Assembly: GCA_003990745.1 (NCBI GenBank)
Contig: RBNI01002168.1
Location: 1-19,430 of the forward strand
Length of the DNA: 19,430 nucleotides
Direction: 5' to 3'
Origin: Jimgerdemannia flammicorona
Lineage: Eukaryota > Mucoromycota > Endogonomycetes > Endogonales > Endogonaceae
Part shown: positions 1-10,034 of the stretch, piece by piece
Numbering within the stretch: the first letter of the stretch is position 1
Layout: the number at the start of each line of letters is the position of its first letter
Program-made: the position numbers and the translations under genes
The notes under the pieces: model-generated
What the model was told of the DNA's origin: nothing
The model's input: the letters and a program-made list of their open reading frames with translations, nothing else
Databases searched by the model: none

Positions 1-206
1 AAAAAAAAAAAAAAAAAAAAAAAAAAATAGAAGTACTATTGATATTTAAATCTATAAGCTATATATTATTATTTTCAACTATATTAGTATATACTTTACT
101 TATATTACTCATATTATTGATATCATTACTTTTTGTTAGCTCAAAAATGTATGGCTTAGTTGTAGATATATTTCCCTGATGTTTGACATATATTACTTAT
201 ATATAG
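1..206. other. AT-rich flank with terminal A run
   Basis: The window opens with 27 consecutive A and continues as very AT-rich sequence without a convincing reading frame on either strand. I see no gene, RNA or recognisable repeat here. The stretch ends where similarity to the family LTR begins at about 207. The A run could be a retroposon tail or an assembly edge; the sequence does not decide. Confidence 0.5.
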
Positions 207-1144
207 TATAATGAGCTATAGAAAAACATACTATTTAAATTAATCAGATATCATAGTGAGTATACTAGGTAGTCATAGATATAAAAAGTAGTCAAAATGT
301 TGTAAGTTATCTAGAACTACTTTGTCATATCAATCTGTATAAATAACTAAGATATAATAAATTAGAAATTAATCTTATATAAGATTAAAATACTATATAG
401 GACCTATATGTTATATAGAACTTGAATACTTAGATCTAGAATAGCTATATTATAATTAGCTACATATATAATAATCAGATAGTAATTATAACTATATAAT
501 ATCTTAGAAACAAGAGTAAATAAATCTCAGTCTTAAATTCCAAATATATTTTCACTCTAGTTCATCTTTTAATATAAAGAGAAGAGACCAAAATTGAAAT
601 CAAAAGTAAAAGATAAGTCTGCCTACAATATTTTGAAGGATATATCTATCAAAAGCCACTTGATTTTAAAGATCTATAGCTATTATTAAGAGATTGTAAG
701 TCTAGTCCTCTTTCTACTCTGATTTACTTTCTGATACAAAGTCTGAGATTTATCACCAAGTTTGAGTAAAGAACTTTACTGCTATTTGAAAAAAAAGTAT
801 ACTATTTTCAAAAGAAGTTTACCATCTTATTACAAAGTCAGTCTTTTGATACAACTTTATAGTAGAGCCAGTCCTGCAATATAACTCTATATAAATAAAG
901 CCAGTCTCTGATATAACTTTATCTAAGAAGCTACTACTCTTTAAGAAATCTGCTAATTCAGAAGAATCTATATTAAACCAAGTTATCTACTGCTTATTAA
1001 GAAATTCTGTTAAATTCACTATATTATACTAAGATTATTATATAGAAATTACCTAAATAATCTGCTAGCACTATATAGAGATTATCACACTATATAGAGA
1101 CTATTATATAAAAAATTATATACTTTTGAAGATCATTATACTAT
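207..1144 (+). mobile_element. Old LTR relic, left part (same family, opposite orientation)
   Basis: This AT-rich stretch aligns, through mostly G-to-A and C-to-T changes, with the reverse complement of the LTRs at 1145-2459 and 10035-11237. Examples are the LTR start TGTGATGAGC, seen here as TATAATGAGC at 207, and the block around AAGTCTGCCTAC near 615-630. It is therefore a plus-strand LTR of the same family, much more decayed. It is interrupted at 1144 by the younger element and resumes at 11238. The two parts together give roughly 1.19 kb, close to the intact LTR lengths. The exact left boundary is uncertain by some tens of bases. Confidence 0.72.
1141..1144. repeat. Target site duplication, left copy (CTAT)
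   Basis: CTAT directly precedes the TG that opens the left LTR and is repeated at 11238-11241 directly after the CA closing the right LTR. A fifth base (A) is ambiguous because it overlaps the LTR terminal A. Removing the element and one copy restores a continuous older LTR sequence, which supports these boundaries. Confidence 0.8.
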
Positions 1145-2185
1145 TGTAATATACCTGACTCAATAGAGACAAATTATAAGGTTGGGGATTGATATAGTTT
1201 GGCTTGAGCTCTCAGTTACTTTGTTCAAAAGCAATAAAATATTCTTGGTATTCAGTAGTATAATAGTTAAGTTCTGGATATAATGATCAATTTCATTGGA
1301 TTTCCTTATTGAGACAGTTCTATGGATGTAGTAGTGATTTGTATGTCTTTTCTTCTTGGATCAACTGGGAATTAGTAGAATTTTATATGTAGTACAATAA
1401 TCTCTATATGTGATAGTCTGGCAATTTAGCAGTTCTCCTCCTTGAGTAGTGGGTAATTTCTTTATATAGCATGATAATCTCTGTATAGTGTAGTGGGTTT
1501 CTTATGTGGGACATTCTGACAATTTGGCAGATAACTCAATTTGGTATAGATTCTCCTAAATCAGCAGTTTGGGAATAGAAGATGGTATAGATTCTTCTTA
1601 CTAGAAATTGTACTGGTGGTGGATTCTTCTATTCCAGGCTTACTGGGAACAAACAAATAACTCAGATAACTCAGATATCACAGACTCTTCCTGAATTAGT
1701 AGACTTCTTCTTAAATGGTAGCTTCAACTGGGAAATATAACTAGCAGCTTTGGAAAAGTGTCTCTTGACAAAGTTGTATCAAAGACTGGCTTCATTTGTA
1801 CAAATAGATTCACTGTGAAGTTGTGTCAGAAATTGGCTTAAGCAAGGCAGCTTTCTCTTAGGTAATGGAAAAGGCAGAAATCTTTAGACTTATCTGGCAA
1901 GTGAACCAATAGTATAGCTTATTCCTTAAGTAACAGGTTTCTTCTTCAAAAGGTAGTGAAGTTCTTTTTTGAACTTTTGGCAGCAAACTAAGATTCTTTA
2001 GGCTTATCTGGCAAGTAAACCAAAAATGTAACAAACTCTTCTTTATATTAAAAAGTGGACTAAAGTGAGAAAGTAAGCTCACAATCTCCTAGCAGTGGCT
2101 ATAGAGTTTCTCTTAAAGTATAGTAGGCAGACTTGTCTTTTGCTTTGAATTTCAGACTGAGGTTTATTTACTCTTATCTCTGGGG

Positions 2186-2197
2186 TATTTTATATAG
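2186..2197 (-). promoter_or_regulatory. TATA-box candidate in 3' LTR
   Basis: On the minus strand this reads CTATATAAAATA, a good TATA match, downstream of the four 18-bp U3 repeats. The corresponding site in the right LTR (10964-10975) is the one that would drive the element. Assignment rests on the motif and position only. Confidence 0.5.
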
Positions 2198-2258
2198 TTG
2201 TGGTTGCTACTGGTTACTATATTGCTAACTATAGATTGCTAACTATAGTAAGTATTCT

Positions 2259-2330
2259 TTGAGAGTACAGTATACCTTAAGGGTATAGTGTACCTTGAGG
2301 GTACAGTATATCTTGAGGGTACAGGTAAAC
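2259..2330 (-). repeat. Four 18-bp tandem repeats in U3 (3' LTR)
   Basis: Four consecutive 18-base units of the form TTGAGGGTACAGTATATC, starting at 2259, 2277, 2295 and 2313, differing by a few transitions and more variable in the last unit. The same four-unit array lies at 11037-11108 in the other LTR. On the element's strand it is upstream of the TATA candidate, where enhancer-type repeats are common; that role is inferred. Confidence 0.75.
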
Positions 2331-2459
2331 ATACTGTTTCTGGTATCTCTGGCTAAATATACAAGTTGGCACAGTAAAGCAGTCTTAGTTACTTAGTGCA
2401 CTAGATATAGTATGTGGCTAATTTATGATTTTAGCAGTACAATTCTGTTGCTTATCACA

Positions 2460-2472
2460 TCAGCCCCTACTA
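2460..2472 (-). other. Polypurine tract candidate
   Basis: The minus strand reads TAGTAGGGGCTGA immediately before the LTR start TGTGATAAG. A G-rich purine block directly 5' of the 3' LTR is the expected position for priming plus-strand DNA synthesis. The tract is short and contains pyrimidines, perhaps through later mutation. Confidence 0.6.
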
Positions 2473-2995
2473 AAGGATGATCTGTCCTCAGACAATCCTT
2501 TAGTCATCATTCCAATATGCATAAGTATCTTCAGCATCAATACCTGAACTAGTATCTTGATCTAGATCAGAATCACTCCACTCAACAGATTCTTCTTCTT
2601 CCTCTGGGAACAGGATTTCAATATGGTTGATGATGCTCCAGTAGGTGGTAAGGTTCATGTTTTGAATGTCATTTAGCAGGAATTGTACATGTGTTAATGC
2701 TGGGACATTTTGTTTGTAGTGTATATAATCTGTCTGCAGCAGTGGTGTTTTTCTGGGTGAGGCCAGTGGAGTTTCTGATGTAGATCAGGACTGCTGCTGG
2801 GAGGTTCTGCAACTATTCTCCAATTACATAGTAGGCCTGTAGCTGGTGAACTTGTGTAAATGTCTGACCAAGGTAAGGTTCTCTTGATGGGTTTGGATTC
2901 ACTGAAGAGGGTTTCCATTAGCTTATTGGAATTGTAGAAGGAAGATTGGGAGTGATTGGAATAAACTTGAAACAAGGGTCTGGAGGTGCTGGTCA
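2473..2995 (-). pseudogene. C-terminal tail after integrase, no domain recognised
   Basis: Between the integrase GPY module and the polypurine tract lie about 520 bases of pol-side sequence. A 100-codon open stretch exists at 2694-2996 in one frame, but the integrase frame runs through here too with a few stops, giving a Pro-, Ser- and Asn-rich tail. I cannot decide which frame was used and recognise no domain. No chromodomain signature is visible. Confidence 0.4.
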
Positions 2996-4060
2996 ATTAT
3001 CTAGTTCATGATGGGAGAGATATATCTTGAGGCAATTGATATATACTGGTATCCTGAGGGTCTGTCCATCTATGCTTCTTAAATAGATACTGGTTCCTTA
3101 GATATTGTATACAAGATAAGGTCCTTTCTATTTGGGTTCTAGTTTGGCAGTGAAATTTGTTTTAATCATACTTTTTCAAACTAGTACTTGATCTCCAATC
3201 TTGATCTCTTAATTCTTCTGTTTCTGATTATAGTACTTCTTTTATCTTTCTTAGACTTTGATAATCTGAACTTGGGCTTAATTACATAACTATTCTACCT
3301 TCTTAAGGAGGTCTCCAAAATTCTCATAGTCAGTAGTTCTAGTTTTCTTAGCAAACATCATTTCAAATAGCTTTTGTTTGGTGGAAGCAGTAGGGATATT
3401 GTGAATCTCCCATAGGATCTCAGATATGCAAAGGTCCCAATTAGTAGGATTGACTCAGACAAGTTACTTCTTGATGGTCTGATTCATTCTTTCTATCATA
3501 CCATTGGTCTGAGGGTGGTATGATGTGGTCCATTTGAGGTGGATCTTGTGAATTTGAGTATAACTTGTGATTATGTTATTGATAAATTCTGTGCCTCAGT
3601 CAGAGATGAGTTCTAGAGGTCTATATCTGAGTATGAGTCCATGGAGGAGGCCTACAATGGTTAGGGCATCTGTGATTTCTATTGGGAAAGCCTCAGGCCA
3701 CTTAGTTAGATATTTCATGAATACAAAGATATATTTGTTTCTTCTTGATATAACTGGTAGAGGTCCAATTATGTCTACTCTCTATCTCTGAAGAATGTTG
3801 TCTGGTAGTACAATTGGTTGCAGTAGCGCTTGATAATTCTTTCTTCCTTAGTACTTCTGGCAGGTATCACATTTTTTGAGTATGTCTCAGATTTGTATTC
3901 TGAGATTGGGCCAATACTGGTATGTTGTTTGCAACTTCTCTTCTATATTTGCTTGTCCTTGGTGGGCTTTCTGGTATTCTTTTTAAATGAGATCTTCTTG
4001 TGCCTTGATGGTCTGAGGAGCTTCCTTTAGGGTGTAGTTCCTTAGGATAACCTTTTTCTG
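2996..4060 (-). pseudogene. Integrase (broken)
   Basis: Integrase inserts element DNA into the host chromosome. Reading the minus strand, one frame carries a CDTCQ-type CxxC at about 3858-3872 (end of the N-terminal HHCC zinc module), a core stretch with VDIIGPLP, and the typical YHPQTNGMIERMNQ motif near 3500-3520. It closes with a GPY-type module (KGPYLV, then a DGQTLRIPV stretch) near 3030-3150. The frame differs from that of the RT/RNase H upstream, so there is at least one indel between 4100 and 3900. Several in-frame stops sit at probable former Gln or Trp codons, for example before KGPYLV and after TIKK. It is a dead copy of a normal gypsy integrase. Confidence 0.85.
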
Positions 4061-4089
4061 GTTCATTGGGGCTGGCAGAAAATTATATC

Positions 4090-4510
4090 AATATTATTGT
4101 GAGCTTTCTCTGCTTTGTGGATGATGGTGATTTTGTAATCCTGAAGAATAAGAATCTAACGGGCTAGGATTCCAGTGGGTTCCTTGTAGTTGAATAGCTA
4201 TTTGAGGGCTGTATGGTCTGTGATCAGGGTAAACCTTTTTCTGATGAGATAATGCTTGAACAGAGTGACCACACATATGACTGCAAGGTATTCCAGTTTG
4301 GTGCTACCATAGTTCATCTGCTACTGATTAGTAGCTCTGCTTATATAAGCTATCATATAGTGTTATTGATTAGGTCCTTCTTGGGCTAGAACTGCTCCAA
4401 GGCCATCTTTGGAAGCATCTGTATACAAGATAAATGACTTCTGTAGATTGGAGTGCACAAGGACTGATGCTGCAGTCATGTTGTTCTTGAGTTCTTTGAA
4501 GGTTTTTTCT
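4090..4510 (-). pseudogene. RNase H domain (broken)
   Basis: Continuing the RT frame, the minus strand encodes FILYTDASKDGLGAVLAQ (about 4380-4435), the first catalytic block of Ty3/gypsy RNase H, followed by an alanine/tyrosine stretch and a TDHTALK segment near 4180-4230. RNase H removes the RNA strand during reverse transcription. Stops replace probable Gln or Trp codons at several places, for example just after the TDHTALK segment. It lies directly after RT, as in other gypsy pol genes. Confidence 0.85.
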
Positions 4511-4519
4511 TGTAATTCT

Positions 4520-5525
4520 GTCTATTTAAATAGTACTCCTTTCTTGAGAAGGATCTGGATTAGGGCAGTGATTTGGGCAAAGTCCTTGATAAACCTTCTA
4601 TAGTAGGATACTAGCATCAGGAATGATAGTGTTTTCTTCAGAGTCTTGGATACTGGCCAGTTGTTGATCTTCTCAGTTTTCTTTGGGTCTGCATGAGTTT
4701 CTTCTTTTGAAACTATGAATCTAAGGAATTCAAGTTTCTGTTTTCCAAAGTAGCATTTCTTTACATTTAGTCTCAGATAGTTCTCACAGGTAAGCTTAAA
4801 GAATTCTTCTAGATAGTGCAGGTATTCTTCAAAATTTGCTGAATAGATATTGGAATCATCCATGTATACAATCAGGCAGTGGTAGATCAAGAGGCCATAG
4901 ACTGAATTCATCATTCTCTGAAAGGTGGGGGGTGTATTACAAAGTCCAAAGGGTATTTGGAGGTATTCAAACAGTTTTTCTAGAGCAAGAAAGGCTGTCT
5001 TTTGAATGTCTTTGGGGTCTATGGGGATTTCATAGAATCCTGCAAAAAGGTCTATACTGCTGAAGTATCTGGCATCTTATAACTGATCCAAAAAGTCATT
5101 AATTCTAGACAAAGGATAGGCATCCTTTTTAGTGACTGAATTGAGTTTCCTGTAATCTATACAGAGTCTCCATCCTCCTTTCTTTGGTATGATAAGTATA
5201 GGGCTGACCCAGGGGCTGGTAGAGGATTAGATGACTCTATTGTCTAAGAGTTCTTGAATGTGCTCCTTTTCAAATGTTTTTAAGTGATGGGGTATTCTAT
5301 AGGATTTCTGCCAGATAGGTGTTGTATTTCCCATATTTATACTGTGGTGATATGATGGATTGTATGATAGGTTGCCATAATTGGTAATAAAGATATCTTG
5401 ATATTTATTGAGGAGTTCTACTAGTTGTTATCATTACTGGAGTATCAATTCTTCTCTAATGTTGGTGGAAGGCTTCACTATCTCCTGGGTCACAGAGGGG
5501 TCTTTCCTTTCTTCTGAGACCTTTT
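4520..5525 (-). pseudogene. Reverse transcriptase (broken)
   Basis: The minus strand encodes a recognisable gypsy [15 protein letters not shown] near 5185-5225, an [13 protein letters not shown] block near 5140-5175, a YFSSIDLFAGF-type catalytic motif near 5050, PFGLCNTPPTFQRMMN near 4910-4960, and LIVYMDDSN with the YMDD box at 4857-4868. A thumb region follows, with PVSKTLKKT and FIKDFAQIT. One stretch, 4522-4914, is still open for 130 codons; elsewhere stops occur, for example before SSTSPW. The frame changes between the dUTPase and RT near 5510-5560, by mutation or original design. RT makes the cDNA of the element. Identification is firm; activity is lost. Confidence 0.93.
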
Positions 5526-5567
5526 GCTGTTTTCCAATAAGTTTAGTTCATAAACTTCTCTATGAGT

Positions 5568-6446
5568 TCAGTTGAGAAAAGGCACCAGATGTCCTATGAT
5601 GGTTCTTTCTGACAAAATGATAGTTTCCCAACTTTGGTTGGTTGCCCAGGAGTATACTGGGTTTATCTTGTCAGGGAAGGTGTGTCCTTCTATATCCAAG
5701 TATGGGATATCTTCATTGGGTTCAAAGAAGAGATTTCTGGGATTGAGTGGTGCAAAGATTTCAAAGGTGATTTGTTCTCCAGACTCCAGGATGAGGTTCT
5801 TGTGGAGCTTGACTAGTTGGTGGTATACTTGCAGGGGAACATTCCTCTTGAGATAGTTGACTTGAAGGAGATATACTTTCTTCTTATCTGAACTTTCAAA
5901 TCCTTTGGCTTGTCTTATTCCTTCAGTCAGTTCAGAGACTTCTTGTAGTTGTGGAGTCTTGACCTTCATGAAGACTGCTTGGGCAATCTTCTGTCCTCTA
6001 ATGATTCAGTACTATTCTGTGCTACTGTTGTGTAGAATAATCTTGATTTCACCTGTATATCTTAGGTCAATGATTCCTCCTTTTACAGTTATTCCTTACC
6101 TGGCAAGTCCAGATCTTGAGGTCAGTTGGATGTAAGCTCCTTGGGGTAGTTGCATGGCTAGTCTGGTTCTGATCATGAATGTTTTTCCAGGCTTGATAGA
6201 TTCATTCTTCAGACTGTAAAGATCATATCTTATATCTTCTGGGTGAGCTTTGGTCAGAGGTTTGGCCTTTGGATGTAGCAGGGTATACTGAGCAATATCC
6301 TTGCTGAGTTTGGACTGTCCTTGGGCTGAAGCTCCACTAGTAGGGAGTCTCCAAGCTCTGAGGTTCAGGTGTGGCCATCTGGCTCCAGTAGAGGGGTCTT
6401 GGAGGTAGTTGATTCCTCTTCTTCTTATAGGGTCTAGGGCTTCCAT
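5568..6446 (-). pseudogene. dUTPase domain inside pol (broken)
   Basis: dUTPase hydrolyses dUTP to dUMP and keeps uracil out of new DNA. All five family motifs appear in order on the minus strand: YDLYSL with an IKPG stretch (about 6190-6240), SRSGLAR (6099-6119), GGIIDLRYTGEI (about 6046-6084, keeping the Asp and Tyr of the active site), IRGQKIAQAVF (about 5965-6000) and the Gly-rich end TEGIRQAKGFESS (5887-5930). A stop replaces the residue after SRSGLAR (TAA, probably an old CAA Gln codon), and two more lie between motifs 3 and 4; otherwise the frame is continuous. A linker of about 100 residues follows before RT. The normal second Asp of motif 3 and some motif 5 glycines are changed. The domain sits between protease and RT, an uncommon position. 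Confidence 0.88.
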
Positions 6447-7255
6447 AAAGTTGGTGGCATCTTCTACCCATCCTTAGTGGGTTACATGTCTGATAAGAGC
6501 TAGAATGTCTTCTCCCAAATTATAGATCTTGAGAATCCTTCTTTCTGGATTCCTGGTCTGGCTTTTTTGGATCTGGCTTCTGTTATCTCCTCTCTTTAAG
6601 GTGTGGATTGTAATATTATGACTGAGGTAAATCTTCTGATATCTGCAGTCTTAGCAGTCTGAGTGTCTTTCATGATTACAATATCCTATTACTCAGAAAT
6701 GATGTTCCTAGTTGTTGATTTCTTGTTGTCTTGGGAATCAATATCTATCTTAGTCATAAGTTAGGGGAATAATAGATAAGAGGTATACTTCTGTTCAGGT
6801 GAAGAGACCTTGTCCTCTGAATTGGCTTTGCAACTTGATGGTAACTTCTTGGAAGGTAGTTGACTGTGCAACTATATTCAGGGGTTCTGGTCTCTAGGGT
6901 CTCTATCTCTCTTACTGGTCAAGTAGGTGGCACTGGTAACAGTAGTGTCTCAAGGAGAGTAGAAGACCATTTGGTGTGGACATCTTCCTAGCCAAAAGGC
7001 TCTTTCTTGGTGGGATTCTTTCTTGAGAATAATGGGGATTGTGCTGGAACCTTCTTCTATATTCCAAGGGTCATTGTTTTCAGGTAGTATCCAGTAAGGG
7101 TTATCTCAGAGAATGAGTTTAGGGACCTTTTCTTCTTCAGGTACTTTTTGTTCAGGAACTTCTTGGTCCAGAACTTCTTCTTCCTCAGATGATTCTTGAC
7201 CCCAAATTACTTATACTTCTGCAGCTTTGGTTACAGGTGTTTCTGGAATATGTCT
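6447..7255 (-). pseudogene. Linker between protease module and dUTPase, Cys/His cluster
   Basis: This pol-region stretch joins the protease/Cys-rich part to the dUTPase. In the dUTPase frame it gives a moderately basic sequence with a compact Cys/His cluster at 6645-6680 (C-x-H-x2-H-x2-C-x2-C, with one stop inside) and a continuous stretch from about 6600 to 6450 leading into the dUTPase. Nearer 7000-7200 the protease frame gives a Glu/Pro-rich acidic segment. The frame change between them lies around 6840-7000. I recognise no enzyme here; the cluster may bind zinc but could be chance. Confidence 0.45.
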
Positions 7256-7369
7256 GCATTTCTTCTTCTTCTTTCTGCACTCTGGGCAGGCTGTGCCAGG
7301 CGAATTCCTTGTCCCAATGATCTTGGAGGATTGTTTGGAGCACTTGTGTCTCTTGAGGCAGATGGGGCA
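7256..7369 (-). other. Cys-rich, basic putative zinc-binding module
   Basis: In the protease frame the minus strand encodes CPICLKRHKC, then 17 residues, then CPECRKKKKKCRH, with no stop between. The spacing C-x2-C-x5-C ... C-x2-C-x6-C with basic residues recalls fungal binuclear zinc clusters, although the gap between the halves is long. It lies after the protease and before the dUTPase, separate from the gag CCHC knuckle. A nucleic-acid-binding role is inferred from charge and cysteines. I do not know this as a standard gypsy domain. Confidence 0.55.
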
Positions 7370-7599
7370 TCCTTTGATTTCTCCTGCAATGGCTCCAATG
7401 GTAATGGGTACAGTGTTCTTGGCCCATACATTGTCTTCCAGTCTGTCATCTACCAGGTTAATTCAGGGAATGAGTCTGGTATCATTTCCATCTTTGGATT
7501 CTTCTTTCTCTTCTATAGTAGATTCTTCACTACTAGTATATTCTTTCTGGATTATGACCTTCTTCTTCTTTGATTGCTCATAGCTAGTCTCCTTAACTC

Positions 7600-8010
7600 T
7601 GTACTTCTTACCTCAGTAATCAAACTTAAGTACTTGTTGACTGATATCAACAACTGCATTCATCTCTTTCATCCAGTTGGTGCTAAGGATTATATCATAG
7701 GTGATAGCTTTAGTAACAATAGCTTTCAGAATAGAGAATTGAATATGTCTAAGGGAGATAGTGATATTTCATACTTCTCCAAGGGGTTGAGTTCAGGCTC
7801 CATCTGCTACTATGATGCTGAGGTTGGATGGTCCATCAATGGGTCATTGGAGGGTATCTAGGAACTATTTGGCAATAATACAGACAGCTGCTCCTGTATC
7901 TATGAGGATTTTCGTCTTTTGTCCTCTAATATCTCCATGTAGATAGGTGCTGACATGTCTTTCTGCAGCTTGGATAGGAATAGAAGCTGGTTCTTATTGT
8001 AGGATCAGAA
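7600..8010 (-). pseudogene. Retropepsin-type aspartic protease (broken)
   Basis: The minus strand encodes ILIDTGAAVCII with the catalytic DTGA at 7889-7900, a later IIVADGA segment, and YDIILSTNWM (near 7690), which corresponds to the DIILG-x-DWL block of gypsy proteases. The enzyme would cleave the polyprotein. Stops at probable Gln or Trp codons interrupt it, for example after CIIAK. It shares a frame with the C-terminal part of gag, suggesting gag and protease were one reading frame. Confidence 0.85.
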
Positions 8011-8179
8011 CTCAGCCAGTGCTAGACCTGGTAGTTCTCAGTAATTTGTTTCAAACTCCAGCTGGTATCAGTTGCAGGAACTGCAGAAGAGAGACCTCCA
8101 TCTTGACTTCTTGAATCTTCTGCCAGGCTTTATTGTAGATGTCTCTGAGCATGGTCTTCAGGATGTACTTCTTCTTGGG

Positions 8180-9960
8180 CTTTGGGGCAGCAGGTTCTCA
8201 TTCTTCTTATTCTATTTCTTCATCTTCTAGTGGTGGCTCATTTGTCTCAGGAACAAAAGATGAGAGGGTTTGGAGAGATATTTCTACCTGCTCCTCTTCA
8301 TGTTCTTCATCTTTTTCTTGGATGATTCTTCTGCTGATATTCCTGGTGGGTCTTCCTATAGGTCTCTTCCTTTTCTCTGCTGGATAAACTATTTTCTGAG
8401 TGGTAAACTTGGTAGAGTACAAGTCTAGGTCACTGTAGTTTTCACTGTTGCTTGCTTCCTCAAAATCTTCAACAGGATAGACTTCAGTCTTCTTGTACTG
8501 AGTGTCATTCCTTCAGTTTAGTGGTTCTGAGTCTCTTTGGTCACTTCTTTTATTATCACATTCAGTAGCATAGTGTTTGAATTATCTATAGTAGAAGCAT
8601 TGGACTTGGGCTCTGTCTTAGATAGAATATCTTCTTTCTTCTTGCTGATAGCTCCTGTTATCTCTAGGTGGATAACCTTGGCTCCTCTGTAGTAGATATT
8701 CTCTGTTGTCTTAGTAACTCTGATTTTTATATAGTGAGTTTTTCAATCTGTCTGACCAATCAGTCCAACTTGGAGCTAAGGTCTTGGATTTCACTCCTAT
8801 CCTTCTTATCTTCTTTGGCTGGCCTTCTTTCTTCAGATCTCTCTTGTCCTTGAAGGAGTCCTTATAGGGCTTTGACCAGAATGTCTTCTTTATTTTCTTT
8901 CTTGTTATGATCACTTCAGGTAGTTTCTTGTCTGATATCAAAGAATCCTTGAGCTACATCTACTTACTTTTCAGACCTTCTGATGCCTAGAGTGCAGACA
9001 TGCTGAGCAATGTTTGGAGGAATCCCATTCATGAAGGTCATTGGACCTATGATGTCCTGGTTGATGGCATTGAACCCAGCAGTATGCATTCTTTTTTAGA
9101 TTCTTATAAAGAAGGCTCTGGGTGATTCTCTAAGGTTCATCTTCATCCTCATAATGGATTCTTGGACCTTGTGATGGGTTTCATTTTCTGTATACTTTTC
9201 AATGAGCCAGTGGACCATGGCAACATACTCTAGCTCATAGGATGCTACTGCTTATATTTGTCTTACCAGTTCTGAATGTGGGTTATTTGCTATTTGGTAG
9301 AAAATTCCTCTGGCTGGTTCTCTGAGCTGGGCCTTGTAGATGGCAATTTTTCTTTCATCTGAGAGATTCCTCAAGACTGTGATTCCTTCAATTCTATCAA
9401 AGAATTCTCTGAGGTCTTCCTCTGGGTATCCTGCAAAAGTTGGCAGTGAGGTGGCCATTTCATCATTACTTTCTTCTGATTCTGGTTCTGGTCTAAATTC
9501 TGATTCTGATTCTGATTCTGATTCTGATTTGCTTTCTGAACTATCACTGGAAATAGGGGTGCTTGGGTATCTTGAGGATGGTGTTCTGGACCTTGGATGA
9601 AGTAGAATGAGTCTAGGTATTCTTATAAGAGCTACTTCTAATTCTATAAGGGCTGGTGGTAAAGATTCAATAGGTGAGATTGGTGAGACTGGTATGGGGT
9701 ATCTGTCTGTAAGATCTCAGGCTTGTGTAATAAGATCTTCTAGTTCTTGTGCAAGTTCTTCAAAATCTCCAACAGGGCTACCTGTGTTGTCTGGTTGATC
9801 TGGTTGGGGATTTCAGGCTATACTGACTTCTGATTCTAGTTGGGATCCTTCTGATGCTGGGTAGTTGGCAAGTCTTGATATAATTACTTCTCATTCTGTC
9901 CAGATACTGGTAATAACTAGTTCTTCTGTAGTAGTAGAGATTGGTATTGTATCAAATGTA
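8180..9960 (-). pseudogene. Gag (broken), with CCHC knuckle
   Basis: Gag forms the particle that packages element RNA. The frame runs from near the primer site, through a Ser/Glu-rich tract (repeated SE codons near 9480-9530), to a capsid-like part starting MATSLPTFAGYPEEDL at 9458 and continuing past 9250 with a GPMTFMNGIPP segment. A shift near 8900-8960 moves to the frame holding a Lys-rich region and a CCHC knuckle at 8558-8599. There the second Cys is Tyr (TAT for TGT) and a stop replaces the next residue but one. Acidic, Lys/Glu-rich sequence follows to about 8200. The true start codon is unclear: the frame is readable upstream of the ATG at 9458 but has no ATG there. Stops fit decayed Gln, Arg and Trp codons. 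Confidence 0.8.
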
Positions 9961-10016
9961 TCCAGTTTGACTATAGGTTCTTGTGAGCTAAAAAGTTATG
10001 TCAATTTTGAAATTTT

Positions 10017-10034
10017 CCCAGTTGAGCCTCCAAA
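10017..10034 (-). other. Primer binding site candidate (tRNA-Pro-like)
   Basis: Directly after the 5' LTR the minus strand reads TTTGGAGGCTCAACTGGG. The TGG start two bases inside the LTR edge suits a tRNA 3' CCA end, and the site agrees at about 13 of 18 positions, by eye, with the well-known tRNA-Pro primer site; mismatches are mostly transitions. The same site is visible, more decayed, in the old copy at 11494. Confidence 0.55.

Larger units (their letters stand above)
1145..2459 (-). repeat. 3' LTR (left)
   Basis: Direct repeat of 10035-11237, 1315 bp, beginning TGTAATATACC and ending TTATCACA on the plus strand. It is the downstream LTR because the element runs on the minus strand. It is about 110 bp longer than the right copy: it carries both copies of a 23-bp direct repeat (1887-1909 and 2000-2022) with the segment between them, while the right LTR has one copy. 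In the first 200 bases I count about 22 differences to the other LTR, 21 of them transitions. Confidence 0.93.

Noticed and set aside
2694..2996. 100-codon minus-strand stretch as a separate accessory gene (env-like)
   Set aside because: No signal peptide or membrane segment, and the integrase frame continues through the same region; treated as pol tail.
2996..3150. Chromodomain after the integrase
   Set aside because: The sequence after the GPY-type module lacks the aromatic and acidic pattern of a chromodomain in any frame I read.
7196..7583. Plus-strand open stretches of 118-125 codons
   Set aside because: They lie antisense to the Cys-rich pol module; hydrophobic composition arises from the reverse of Lys/Glu-rich coding. 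No domain and no codon signal of their own.
9480..9530. Ser-Asp repeat surface protein on the plus strand
   Set aside because: The SD repeat is the reverse of a Ser/Glu tract in gag; only the minus frame joins continuously to the capsid-like part.
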